From assembly GCF_029626025.1 (NCBI RefSeq), contig NZ_JARUBF010000001.1, positions 1,178,001-1,242,000 on the forward strand: a stretch of 64,000 bases of DNA, given 5' to 3'. Source of the DNA: Solwaraspora sp. WMMD406. GTDB taxonomy: Bacteria > Actinomycetota > Actinomycetes > Mycobacteriales > Micromonosporaceae. Below are positions 34,788 to 43,564 of this stretch, piece by piece. Made by a program: the position numbers and the translations under genes. Positions within the stretch are counted from its first letter, which is position 1. Each line of letters opens with the position of its first letter. The notes under the pieces are model-generated. The model was not told the DNA's origin. It searched no databases and saw only the letters and a list, made by a program, of their open reading frames with translations.

Positions 34788-36023
34788 TCACTGCGCAGCG
34801 GCGGGTGCGGGCATGCCGATCGTGGGGAAGGCCTTGCCGGGGTGGTAGAGCTGTCCTGTTGCGAGGCAGTGGTGCAGGCAGCCGAGGAGCCGGTTGAACA
34901 GGTGGCGTAGTGCGGCGGGATGTCGGTCGCCGTGGTCGCGGCGGCGCTGGTAGTGCTGTTTGGCGGGTTCGGCGTGGGTAGCGGCGACGAAGGCCCACAG
35001 ATATCCGGCGGCGGCGAGCCGATCGTTCTTCACCTTGCGGTGGGTGATGGAGATGCTGCGCCCGGACGCGCGGGTGACCGGGGCCGCGCCGGCGTAGGCC
35101 TTCAGAGCGCGGGCATCGGCGAACCGGGCGCGGTCGTCGCCGATCTCGGCCAGAACGCGGGCACCGGTCACGTCGGCCAGACCGGGGAAGCTTGTCACGA
35201 TCGCGTGGTCCGGGTGCTGGCGGAACGCTTCGCTGGCGGCCTCGGCAAGCGAATCAACACTGGCGCATTCGACGTTCAGCGTCGCGAGCAGTGCCAGCGC
35301 CTGGATGCCCATGGCTTCCTCCACGACGTCCGGCTGACGCAGTTGCGGACGGCGCAGCGCCTGCTGCAGCTCGGCGGCCAGGTCCTCGACGCCACGCCGT
35401 CGGCCGCCGCGGCGTAGGGCGGCGGCGATCCGAGTTGTGGACAGCTTCGCCGCAGCTGCGGGCGTGGATGCGGCGGCCAGCACCGCACGGGCGTCCGCGC
35501 TGGTCAGGTTGCCCTTCCTGCCGTTGAACGCGGCGAGGAACGTGGGGAAGTACTCCCGCAGCAGTGACCGCAGCTCGTTCGAGGCCCGGGTTCGCCGCCA
35601 GGTGGCGTCCTGGTGGGCCCGGGCCAGCACCGCGACCGCCTGAACCAGTTCGCTGTCGTGCGGCAGCGGCCGGTGAGCGTGGGCGTCGGTGCGCAGGATG
35701 TTGGCCAGCACCACCGCGTCGGCGTGGTCGGACTTCTTGCGTGACACCGAGTGCCGCTCCCGGTAGCGGGCCACCGCCATCGGGTTGATCGAGTACACCC
35801 GCCGCCCACTTACGCGCAGCGCCGCGACCAGCAGGCCACGCGGGGTCTCGATCGCCACCGGGATCGGCTCCTCGGCGCTGTCACCGGCGGCGGCCAGCAT
35901 CTCGACCAGCGTGGTGAATCCGTCCACGTCGTCGCCGATGCGACCCTTGGCAACCAGGCGACCGTGCTCGTCGACCAGGGCAATATCGTGATGCCGTTCT
36001 GACCAGTCGATGCCGCAGTACAC
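34788..36023 (-). CDS. IS110-family transposase (DEDD recombinase), copy 2
   Basis: A 411-residue transposase, clearly different from copy 1. The RuvC-like domain begins YCGIDWSERHHDIALVD and has PVAIETPRGLLV and RKKSDHADAVVLAN. The C-terminal domain has TSFPGLADVTGARVLAEIGD and the Ser region PVTRASGRSISITHRKV. GTG at 36023 has AGGAG 6 nt upstream and gives the family-typical short N-terminus; a TTG at 36029 is possible. It appears full length. Its left-end non-coding region should lie upstream, about 36024-36250. Confidence 0.92.
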   Translation of the reverse strand: MYCGIDWSERHHDIALVDEHGRLVAKGRIGDDVDGFTTLVEMLAAAGDSAEEPIPVAIETPRGLLVAALRVSGRRVYSINPMAVARYRERHSVSRKKSDHADAVVLANILRTDAHAHRPLPHDSELVQAVAVLARAHQDATWRRTRASNELRSLLREYFPTFLAAFNGRKGNLTSADARAVLAAASTPAAAAKLSTTRIAAALRRGGRRRGVEDLAAELQQALRRPQLRQPDVVEEAMGIQALALLATLNVECASVDSLAEAASEAFRQHPDHAIVTSFPGLADVTGARVLAEIGDDRARFADARALKAYAGAAPVTRASGRSISITHRKVKNDRLAAAGYLWAFVAATHAEPAKQHYQRRRDHGDRHPAALRHLFNRLLGCLHHCLATGQLYHPGKAFPTIGMPAPAAAQ

Positions 36024-36110
36024 CGCCAACTCCTACTCCTCCCTCGCCTGCCCATCGGGCATGCAACCCTGGCGGAAACGCGCGGCGCCCTAATGACGAG
36101 GCTCTGTGGC
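34788..36110 (-). mobile_element. IS110-family insertion sequence (copy 2), ends uncertain
   Basis: The transposase gene defines the element. Neither end is marked by inverted repeats. The right end must lie in the ~20 nt between the transposase stop and the methyltransferase start. The left end with the presumptive bridge-RNA region is somewhere in 36030-36250. Confidence 0.5.
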
Positions 36111-36508
36111 CTACCCTCCGATGAGCCGTTCGCGATCCCAGCGACCCGCACGGTCCCGGTCTTCGCAGTAAGAGCTCGTCGGCTCCCGGTATGCGAGGTG
36201 TTCGCCGTGCGGGCGGGCTGCAACCACGATCAACATCCTGCCCAAGGTCACGAGGTGGTCCGGCACCGCCGAGATCCGCCGGTCTTGCACGAGACCTGAC
36301 ACGGTCCAGAGGTGTGCAGGCGTGAACTCAGCGAGCCGGACCACCACACGAACGACTCGCCGAGCCCACGCTGCCGATCTTTTTGGAGACCTCAAGGGCC
36401 GGGTAACGGGCAGGCATCCCGTGGTCCACGGCGGGCCGTTCGGGATTCATTAGGTAACGGGGGGCAGCCGGTGACCATCATGGATGGCCGGCTTTCCCCC
36501 CGCCAGGC
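36030..36508. other. 479-nt region between IS110 copy 2 and the glycosyltransferase fusion
   Basis: Apart from the doubtful 94-codon frame, no gene is visible. The part nearest the transposase contains GCCTGCCCATCGGGCATGC, a potential hairpin, and is where an IS110 bridge RNA would be expected. The remainder is unassigned. Confidence 0.4.
36111..36395 (-). CDS. Possible small hypothetical or truncated protein upstream of the IS
   Basis: A 94-codon frame with moderately biased third positions, from a TTG at 36395 to a TAG at 36111. The peptide contains RVVVRLAEFTPAHLW and ARPHGEHLAYREPTSSY but no recognisable domain. It is co-directional with and just upstream of IS110 copy 2. It may be a remnant cut by the element, or a chance frame over the IS's structured non-coding end. 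Confidence 0.3.
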   Translation of the reverse strand: MRSPKRSAAWARRVVRVVVRLAEFTPAHLWTVSGLVQDRRISAVPDHLVTLGRMLIVVAARPHGEHLAYREPTSSYCEDRDRAGRWDRERLIGG

Positions 36509-39500
36509 TCAGCGGCCGGGTGTGTCGAACAGTTCGGTGATCAGCTTGGCGTAGTCCCGACCCATGTCGGTGAACTGGTAGCCGCGCGCCGCCGACAAGG
36601 CCGCGAGTTCCACGTGCCGCCCCCGCAGCTTGGGCGCGGCCAGCAGTGCCTCCGCGAGCGCGTGCTGGTTGGTCGGATCGAAGCCGATGGCGAATTCCGG
36701 ATCGAGCAGGGAGGTGAGCGAACCCACCCGAGGTGCGATCACCGGCCGCCCGAACGAGATGGCCAGGTGGAAGATGCCGGAGTTGAGGATCGACCGGTAC
36801 GGCAGCACCACGGTGTCCGCCGCCTTGAAGTAGAACTGGATCTCCTCGTTCGGGATCGCGCCGAACACCGGGGTGATCTTGGGATCGGCCTCGCACCGCT
36901 CCTTCAGCCGCTGCTTGGGATCCAGCCGCTTGGCCGGACCGGCCACGATCAGCCGCAGCCGGGCATCGCGGCGGGCGGCCACCGCGAAGCTGTCCAGCAG
37001 GACGTCGACACCCTTGTACGGGCGGATGCCGCCGAAGAACAGCACCACGTGCTGATCCGGCTCCAAGCCGAACCGTTCCCGGGCGGCGACCCGGCTCACC
37101 GAGTTGGGGTAGACCCCCAGATAGCTGCTGTGCCGGATGACCCGCACCTTGTCCGGGTCGAGCGGATAGTGCGGCTCGACCGCCGCCAACGTCTCCTCGC
37201 TCAGCACGTGCACCGCGTCCGCCTCGTCGGCCAGGAACCGGGCCAGCGCCCGTTCCGCCGCCGGGAACTTCCACTCGTGCGGGAAGACGTTGTGGATGGT
37301 CCAGACCAGTCGGCCACCACGGGCCCGCAACTCGGCCACCCGCTGCTGGAACTCCGCCAGCCGGGCCATCGCCTCCTCGCCCGAGCGGGCCGGATGCAGG
37401 ATCGGATCGGTCCAGTGGACGTGCAGGACGTAGTTGTCCAACGGGCCGCTCGGCAGGTGCGGTGCCTCGGTGCGCAGGACGTCGGTCACCGGGAACGACT
37501 GCACGCCGGCGTCCCGGAGCCCGGACATCAGCATCGCCTGGTACGGGTTGTCCACGTAGTTGGGGAACGAGCCGACGAACCGGCCGGTGACCCGGCGCGG
37601 CTGCGGATCCAACCCGACGATCACCTGGTGCAGTTCCTCGGCCCGGCGGGCGTAGGAGTGCCGGTCGCGTACGGCGGCCGCCAGCCGGCCGGCGCGGGCC
37701 GCCGTACCGGCGGGATCGGCGGTGAGCTGGGCCAACAGCTGGCCGAGGCTGGCCGCGTCGTGATAGGTCGGCACCTCGTCGAGGCCGAGTTCCTGCAGAC
37801 CGACCCGGGAGTTGGTCAGCGGCAGGGCACCCGCCGCCAGGCTTTCCATCAGCCGGGAGTTGACGTTGCCGTACGGCCTGGTCGTGTGGTTGAGGTCGTC
37901 GAGCACGAGCAGTGACCGCCGGTAGAGGTCCGGCAGGGTGAAATAGCTGGTGCTGCCGACCGCGTACGGGGTGAAGTGCGGGCTCATGCCGCGCCGCTCA
38001 CCGAAGATGACGAACGGGAAGTCGATGTCGACGCCGCGCAGGCACTGGTAGAGGTGCCGCTCCCGACCCCACGAGTTGACGGTGGTGGTCGCGCCGACCC
38101 GGGACGCCTCGGCCGGCAGCGTGAACAACTCGGTGTCCACCCCGAGCGGAAGCAGGCCGGTCGGCCCGTCGTAGTGCTCCCGGATCCGGCTCAGCGAGGT
38201 CGACGACGACGTGATCACCGTGTCGAACAGTGCCAGGTGCGGGTGTTCGCTCCACCGGTCCGTCTCGTTACGGATCCAGGCGATCACCCGGCAGCCGTCC
38301 GGCACGGTCAACGGGTCGAAGGTCGGGATCATGGCTACCGCGATGTCGGTGCCGGCGGGCAGCCCGGCCCAGCGCTGGGTCGGCAGGTAGGCCACCTCGT
38401 AGCCGTGTCGTTCCAGGTAGCGCCCGATGCCGATGGCCACGTAGAGGTCACCCCGGCCGGCGTCGAGGTCTGCCGTGGAGACGCAGAAGGCCACCTTCGG
38501 CCGGTCCGAGCGGAACTCCTCGACCCGGGCGGCCTGCTCGTACGCGGTGCGCAGCGCTGGGTCGACCATGAGGTCGCGGAAGTGGCGGGGGACCTTGGCG
38601 ACGTCCCCGCCTCGGCCCTTGCCGCCGTCGCGTCCGTTCGCGTCGGTGCCGGTCGCGCCACCGGCGGAACCCCGCTTGGCCGCCGAACGGGCCCGCCGCC
38701 GGTTGAGCGCCCGGAACCCTTCCGCCGGCCGGAACATGTAGCGGACCAGTTTCCCGGCCCGGTAGGTGTTGCTGCGGGCCACCCGGTTGAGCTGGGTCTG
38801 GAGCTTCTTGCGCTCCTCGTCGGCGCGGCGCAGCGCCTCGCGGGCCTGGATCGCGTCGAGTCGCTCCTGTTCGACGCTGTCCTGGGTGCGGCGGAACTCC
38901 TCGTCGAGTTGACGCTGCCGGCCGCGCAGGTCGTCGAGCTGCTTGCTGAGCCGCCGGATCTCCTCCAGGGCGCTCAGATGTGCCGCGTGTTCGTCGTTGA
39001 GTCGTTGCTCAGCCAAGCTGATCCGGACGGCTTCGGTGGACGGCCGGGCCAGAACGACGTACTGATAGGTCTTGGCGTCGTCACCGAGCTCCCCGACCAC
39101 CTTGCGCAGTTCGGCGTCGAGTTCGAGGGCGCGGCTACGATGCGGAGTCTGCTCGGCGGTACGCCGGGTACGGTGCGTCTCGGTCACCAGATAGCCGGTG
39201 GATTCGAGCAGCGACTGCATGCTGCTGCGGGTGAAGAAACGAAGATGGGTGGCGTCCAGCAGACCGGTTTCGGTGTATTCGAAGTTGCCGGTCATCAGTT
39301 CGATGATGATCGACTCGTGGGCCATGTTGGGGTAGCTGATCACGAGTACCCCGTCGGGGGCGACGATCTTCTCCTCCTGCAGGGCGCGCAGGACGAGCTC
39401 CGGCTCGACCAGGTGCTCCAGCACGTCGGCGAGGATCACCACGTCGTAGCCGCGCCCCGGCAGGTCGCGGAACCACTCAGGATCGCGCAGGTCGATCGCC

Positions 39501-39724
39501 ACCGTCTCCTGTACCCCGCCGGCGCGCGCCTCGGCCAGCGCGGAGGTGTCCGAATCGGCGCAGGTCACGGTACGGCCGGCGACGGTCGCCAGCATGCTGG
39601 ACACCACCCCGGGGCCCGACCCGAGATCGAGGACCCGGGGCCCACCGGTCAGCGCCAGCCGATACACCGCAGCGGCGGTGTTGTTGGTGTCCTCGGGATC
39701 GAAACTGTAGGAGTACTTGCTCAT
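36509..39724 (-). CDS. Methyltransferase / coiled-coil / double glycosyltransferase fusion protein
   Basis: A 1071-residue multidomain protein. Residues ~1-210 form a class I SAM methyltransferase (RVLDLGSGPGVVSSML; later VVILADVLEHLVEPE; HLRFFTRSSMQSLLESTGY). A coiled coil follows (~220-320; LDDLRGRQRQLDEEFRRTQD), then a basic linker. Next comes a CgeB/GT1-like domain (~390-700; TTTVNSWGRERHLYQCLRG, NSRLMESLAAGALPLTN). The C-terminal GT4-like domain (~720-1071) has VVLFFGGIRPYKGVDVLLDSF and the GIFHLAISFGRPVIAPRVGS acceptor/donor region. Such fusions build methylated surface or secreted glycans. The ATG at 39724 has GGAG 8 nt upstream. It is followed by a GT2 gene upstream in the same direction, 90 nt away. 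Confidence 0.88.
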   Translation of the reverse strand: MSKYSYSFDPEDTNNTAAAVYRLALTGGPRVLDLGSGPGVVSSMLATVAGRTVTCADSDTSALAEARAGGVQETVAIDLRDPEWFRDLPGRGYDVVILADVLEHLVEPELVLRALQEEKIVAPDGVLVISYPNMAHESIIIELMTGNFEYTETGLLDATHLRFFTRSSMQSLLESTGYLVTETHRTRRTAEQTPHRSRALELDAELRKVVGELGDDAKTYQYVVLARPSTEAVRISLAEQRLNDEHAAHLSALEEIRRLSKQLDDLRGRQRQLDEEFRRTQDSVEQERLDAIQAREALRRADEERKKLQTQLNRVARSNTYRAGKLVRYMFRPAEGFRALNRRRARSAAKRGSAGGATGTDANGRDGGKGRGGDVAKVPRHFRDLMVDPALRTAYEQAARVEEFRSDRPKVAFCVSTADLDAGRGDLYVAIGIGRYLERHGYEVAYLPTQRWAGLPAGTDIAVAMIPTFDPLTVPDGCRVIAWIRNETDRWSEHPHLALFDTVITSSSTSLSRIREHYDGPTGLLPLGVDTELFTLPAEASRVGATTTVNSWGRERHLYQCLRGVDIDFPFVIFGERRGMSPHFTPYAVGSTSYFTLPDLYRRSLLVLDDLNHTTRPYGNVNSRLMESLAAGALPLTNSRVGLQELGLDEVPTYHDAASLGQLLAQLTADPAGTAARAGRLAAAVRDRHSYARRAEELHQVIVGLDPQPRRVTGRFVGSFPNYVDNPYQAMLMSGLRDAGVQSFPVTDVLRTEAPHLPSGPLDNYVLHVHWTDPILHPARSGEEAMARLAEFQQRVAELRARGGRLVWTIHNVFPHEWKFPAAERALARFLADEADAVHVLSEETLAAVEPHYPLDPDKVRVIRHSSYLGVYPNSVSRVAARERFGLEPDQHVVLFFGGIRPYKGVDVLLDSFAVAARRDARLRLIVAGPAKRLDPKQRLKERCEADPKITPVFGAIPNEEIQFYFKAADTVVLPYRSILNSGIFHLAISFGRPVIAPRVGSLTSLLDPEFAIGFDPTNQHALAEALLAAPKLRGRHVELAALSAARGYQFTDMGRDYAKLITELFDTPGR

Positions 39725-39814
39725 GTCTTGTCTCCGCGTGTGCGCTGCCGGCTGGCCGGGTGACCCGCGAGCTGGTCTCGCTGTGGCCGTACCACCTGCG
39801 AGTTTGCCCGTCGG

Positions 39815-40750
39815 CTAGGCAAAAACAAAGTCGCTGATGTCGTCGCGCCGACCGAGCCGGCCATCCTGGCCGTCGGCGAGAGCGAGCTGGACGAGTTTGT
39901 CGAAGCTGCCGGACAGGTGAGGAGCGTGGGTGGCGACGCGCCGGCTCCAGCCGTCGATGAAAGGGGTGAGTTCCGCCTCGATCTCCTCGAACGAGGCAGC
40001 GAAAAACCGTTGGCTGAAATGCACCCGGTTTCGGCACATGTAATAGATGTAGTAGGGCGAGGGGAGCTTGCCGGTGGACCGCTTGTGGTGCCACGTACGC
40101 GCATAGGGGGCGATGACCGTACGCCATCCCGCCCGCTGAGCGCGGAGACAGAAGTCGGTTTCTTCGTAGTAGAGGAAATATTCCTCCGGGATCAGACCGA
40201 CCTGGCGGACGACGTTGCGCCGGATGAGGAAGCAGGCACCGGTGACGTAGTCGACGTCGCGGACCGGCCCGTCGGGGACGTCGCGATCGAGTTTGCCGGC
40301 GTCGGCGTGGGAGGTGGACCCCTTGCCCTCGATCACTCCGCCGTTGAAGAGGATCCGGGGCGGGTGGCCGCCGTCGAGGATCCGCGAGCCGATGATACCG
40401 GCGTCCGGTTCGTCCGTCGCGGTGGCGAGAAGGTGCGACAGCGTCTGTCGACCGACGACCGCGTCTGGGTTGACGAGCCAGAAGAACTCGGCCGATGATT
40501 CCAACGCGGCCTTGATGCCGATGTTGCAACCGGCCGCGAATCCGACGTTGCCGCCTGCGGACAGCACCCGTACGGCCGGATCCACCAACTCGGTCAGATC
40601 GGTGCCGCCGTATCCTGGCTCGGTGTTGTCGACGACGATCAACTGTTGGTCGGCGTCTTTACTTGCCTGTAACGAATTCAGACAGCGTACGGTGTCGTCG
40701 TTGTGTCGGTAGTTGACGACAATTGTCGCTACCCGTGGCCCCAGTCGCAC
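39815..40750 (-). CDS. GT2-family glycosyltransferase (rhamnosyltransferase type)
   Basis: A 311-residue GT-A enzyme. It begins VATIVVNYRHNDDTVRCLNSL, then VVDNTEPGYGGTD, AGGNVGFAAGCNIGI, the divalent-metal motif WLVNPDAVV, and the acceptor region VTGACFLIRR followed by EEYFLYYEETDFCLRAQRAGW. These motifs match the WbbL/rhamnosyltransferase branch, though the donor sugar cannot be fixed. GTG at 40750 is the start. With the downstream 1071-residue fusion it makes a two-gene glycan-assembly operon. Confidence 0.9.
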   Translation of the reverse strand: MRLGPRVATIVVNYRHNDDTVRCLNSLQASKDADQQLIVVDNTEPGYGGTDLTELVDPAVRVLSAGGNVGFAAGCNIGIKAALESSAEFFWLVNPDAVVGRQTLSHLLATATDEPDAGIIGSRILDGGHPPRILFNGGVIEGKGSTSHADAGKLDRDVPDGPVRDVDYVTGACFLIRRNVVRQVGLIPEEYFLYYEETDFCLRAQRAGWRTVIAPYARTWHHKRSTGKLPSPYYIYYMCRNRVHFSQRFFAASFEEIEAELTPFIDGWSRRVATHAPHLSGSFDKLVQLALADGQDGRLGRRDDISDFVFA

Positions 40751-41059
40751 AGATAACCTCTCCCGATCAGCGGGCGTGCCCGATCGGTCCCGCCGCCCGC
40801 TTGCGAGGTTATCAGGTCCCGGTGGGGACTACCTGCCGACGACCGACGATCACCCAGCGGGAGTGAATGAAGGCTCAAAGTAGCCGATTGCATTCGGGTC
40901 GGCGAATCGATCTTCCCGTCGGCGGCGACGTCGGCGACGTCGGCGGCGTCGTCGGCAGCGGGCGGCGGGCGGGCGGCACGGTGCCTCCCCGGACTGGCGC
41001 GGATCGGCACGGTGCCGTACCGGCGGTCCAGGCCGGTGCGGCACCGTGCCGCCGCGCGA
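40751..41059. other. 309-nt intergenic region
   Basis: No gene is visible between the GT2 start (-) and the amylase stop (-). It contains a GGCGACGTC-type triplet run at about 40921-40955 and three palindromes described separately. Confidence 0.6.
40975..41050. repeat. Three GGCAC-S-GTGCC palindromes at regular spacing
   Basis: GGCACGGTGCC occurs at 40975-40985 and 41006-41016, and its variant GGCACCGTGCC at 41040-41050, with centres 31 and 34 bp apart. They lie just downstream of the amylase stop on the - strand and could fold into a series of hairpins (terminator) or bind a dimeric protein on successive turns of the helix. Confidence 0.7.
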
Positions 41060-43252
41060 CTACCGCCAGGTGCCGGTCAGGGTCACCGGGCCGCCGACCG
41101 GGGTGTGGCTACGGTTGACCCCAGACTCCCAGGTCACCGTGCCGTTCGGGGCACGCTTGATGAACTTGTACTCGAAAGCCTCGCCCGCCGGCAGGGACAC
41201 CGTGCCGGTCCACACCGGGTATTCGGTGGCCGCCAGCGCCACCGCGCCGGCCGGATCCCAGGCGCCCAACGCCGGCGACGAGCCGACGACGAGCACCTGC
41301 TGGCCGTACCACGTCGTGGCGTCGATCCGGAACGACACCGCCGCCTCGGCCGGCGGATCGTCGCCACCGGATCCGGGCTGCCCCCAGACCACGGCGACGG
41401 TGGTCCCGCCGGTGCCGGTCCGGTTGGCGCCGCTCTCCCATTCCACCGCACCACCGGTGGCGACCTTGACCAGCTTCCATTCGAACGCGGTCCCGGCCGG
41501 TACGTCCGCCGTACCGGTCCAGGCCGGGTAGCTCGTCGCGTCGGTGCTCAGCGGCACTCCGTTGGCCGGGTTCCACGAACCCAGCTCGGGTATCGAGCCG
41601 ACCACCCGCACCTGCTGGCCGGGACTTGTCGACACGGTGGCGGTGAAGCCGGTGTCGCCCGGCGGGGGCGGATCCACCGGCCCGCATCCGGCCGGGTTGG
41701 TGCATTCGGTCACCGCCTCGACGTGCAGGGCGACGGCGCGGTTCGCGGGGACGCTGGCGCTGAAGGTCCCGCCGGAGACGGTGACGACGCCGCCGGTGCA
41801 GGTGCCGCTGTCCCGGTCGTAGGTGCCTCGGGCGACGTCGCAGTACTGCCCGTCCGGCAGGTTGGTGCTGAACTCCCGGCTCCAGGCGGTCGTCGTGGCG
41901 TTGAACGCGGCGTACCCCCGGTCGCCTCGGGCGAAGCCGAGCCGGCCGTTGCCGTCGGTCACCACACCGCTGATTCCGGTGTCGTCGGTCGCGTTGCGGA
42001 AGCTCACCATGCCGGCGACCTGCTCGTCGCGGTGCTCACAGATCCACGCCGCGCTGGCGCAGTCGGTCGCGTCGGTGGTGCCGTCCGCGCTGCTCGGCGG
42101 GCCTTGCGCGACGACCGGGCCGAAGGCGTAGCTGGACATCAACTGCGGGGTGCCGTACGGATGGGCCAGCATGAACGCGTCGGCCAGGTAGTAGCGGTCG
42201 CCGTCCTTGTAGGTGAGCGTCGGAGTGGCCCGTTGGGTGTCGTGGTTGTCGATGAAGACCACCGACTGCGCACCGGTCAGCCCGCCGTAGTCGGGCAGGT
42301 TGGCCAACTGGGCGATGCTGCCGTCGCGGAACGCCGAGGAGACCGAACGCTGGTAGTCGAAGTTGGTCACCGCGCCGTACGGGGCGTAGGCGGTGTAGGG
42401 GATGGTGCCGTCGCCGTACACCTCGTGGAACAGGTCGGGTTTGCCGCCGAAGCCGGGGACGTCGTCGAGCCGGGAGATGATGTCCGCCAGGTGCGCCTCC
42501 TGGACGTGCTTGGCGGCGTCGACGCGGAAGCCGGCCACCCCGAGCGCGACGACCGAGTTCATGTACTTGGCGATCTTGCGACGTACCTCCGGATCCGCGG
42601 TGTTGAGATCGGCCAGGTCGAGCAGCTCGCAGTCCTGCACCTCGGTCTTGCTGCCCCAGTTGTTGATCGTGCGGTAGCAGGGGCCGAAGTCGGCGTACCC
42701 GTAGCTGTCGCCGGAACCGTCGGCGAACAGGTCGGGGTAGTCGTACTTGCCGTAGACGGTGCCGGCGCTACCGGGTCCGCTGCCGACCGAGCCGGTGCCG
42801 CTCATGTGGTTGAGCACCATGTCGACGTAGATCTTGACGCCCTGGTCGCGGCAGCGTTCGACCATGTCGACGAACTCGGCCCGGGTGCCGCGCCGGGTCT
42901 GGTCGATCCGGTAGGAGACCGGCTGGTAGTCCTGCCACCAGGGGTACGTGGCACCTTCGGCGCTCGGCAGCACCACGTGCTCCTGGGGCGGGGAGACCTG
43001 CACGCCGCCCCAGCCGTTCGGGCCGAGGGTGGTCTCGCATTCGTCGGCGACGGACTCCCAGCGCCACTGGAACAGGTGGACGATCGCCGTTCCGTTGCTG
43101 GTCACCGAGGTCGTGGTCGGCTGATGGGCGGTGGACACGGTGGTGGGCGTGGTCGGCGCTGGCGCGGCGGTGGCCGGCGCGGCCAGGACGAGGGACAGGG
43201 GAAGGCCGAGGAGCGCCGCGCTCGCGGCGGCGATCGATCTTTGTACGGTCAT
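41060..43252 (-). CDS. Secreted alpha-amylase (GH13) with two C-terminal starch-binding domains
   Basis: A 730-residue exported amylase. A signal peptide (about 1-30) is followed by the catalytic barrel with the four GH13 regions: DMVLNH, GFRVDAAKH (nucleophile Asp), LFHEVYGD (acid/base Glu) and FIDNHDTQRA (third Asp). After domain C come two CBM20-type modules (about 535-625 and 640-730). Each has the VRVVGSIPELGSWNP / VLVVGSSPALGAWDP signature and a FEWKLVK / FEYKFIK motif. It hydrolyses starch outside the cell. ATG at 43252 has GGAGAG upstream. Direct CTTGCAG repeats lie ~60 nt upstream of the start. Confidence 0.96.
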   Translation of the reverse strand: MTVQRSIAAASAALLGLPLSLVLAAPATAAPAPTTPTTVSTAHQPTTTSVTSNGTAIVHLFQWRWESVADECETTLGPNGWGGVQVSPPQEHVVLPSAEGATYPWWQDYQPVSYRIDQTRRGTRAEFVDMVERCRDQGVKIYVDMVLNHMSGTGSVGSGPGSAGTVYGKYDYPDLFADGSGDSYGYADFGPCYRTINNWGSKTEVQDCELLDLADLNTADPEVRRKIAKYMNSVVALGVAGFRVDAAKHVQEAHLADIISRLDDVPGFGGKPDLFHEVYGDGTIPYTAYAPYGAVTNFDYQRSVSSAFRDGSIAQLANLPDYGGLTGAQSVVFIDNHDTQRATPTLTYKDGDRYYLADAFMLAHPYGTPQLMSSYAFGPVVAQGPPSSADGTTDATDCASAAWICEHRDEQVAGMVSFRNATDDTGISGVVTDGNGRLGFARGDRGYAAFNATTTAWSREFSTNLPDGQYCDVARGTYDRDSGTCTGGVVTVSGGTFSASVPANRAVALHVEAVTECTNPAGCGPVDPPPPGDTGFTATVSTSPGQQVRVVGSIPELGSWNPANGVPLSTDATSYPAWTGTADVPAGTAFEWKLVKVATGGAVEWESGANRTGTGGTTVAVVWGQPGSGGDDPPAEAAVSFRIDATTWYGQQVLVVGSSPALGAWDPAGAVALAATEYPVWTGTVSLPAGEAFEYKFIKRAPNGTVTWESGVNRSHTPVGGPVTLTGTWR

Positions 43253-43564
43253 GCGCGCTCTCCATGGGCTGTGATGGCTCTCCGGGGAGACGGACCAGGA
43301 ACTGAAAGCATCCTGCAAGTTCTGCAAGCGTTTCCAGGGTGAGACGAGAGTAACAACTGGACGCCCGGATGTGAACACCATGTTTCCATCCCAGATGGGC
43401 CGGCAAACCGACGTCTGGCGGCGGCGAGCTGGTCCGAAAGCGCCGCGCGGTGGGGTCGAGTGCGGCGGGGTCGAAGCCGCAAGACTTGCAAAGACTTGCA
43501 GTACGGGCGCATTTGGCCCATCAGGTGACGGCGCACTACCGTCAGGCTGGCGGGCTCAGAACCG
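43253..43564. other. 312-nt regulatory region upstream of the amylase
   Basis: Located between the amylase start (-) and the LysR stop (-). It holds the CTTGCAG repeats, and farther upstream at about 43488-43500 a second pair of AGACTTGCA direct repeats in the other orientation, 11 bp apart. No gene is visible. Confidence 0.6.
43313..43328 (-). promoter_or_regulatory. MalR/Reg1-type operator of the amylase
   Basis: Two exact copies of CTTGCAG on the - strand (43313-43319 and 43322-43328) with a 9-bp period sit 61-76 nt before the amylase start. This heptamer repeat is the motif associated with MalR/Reg1 control of amylase and maltose genes in Streptomyces. MalR itself is not in this window. 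Confidence 0.65.
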
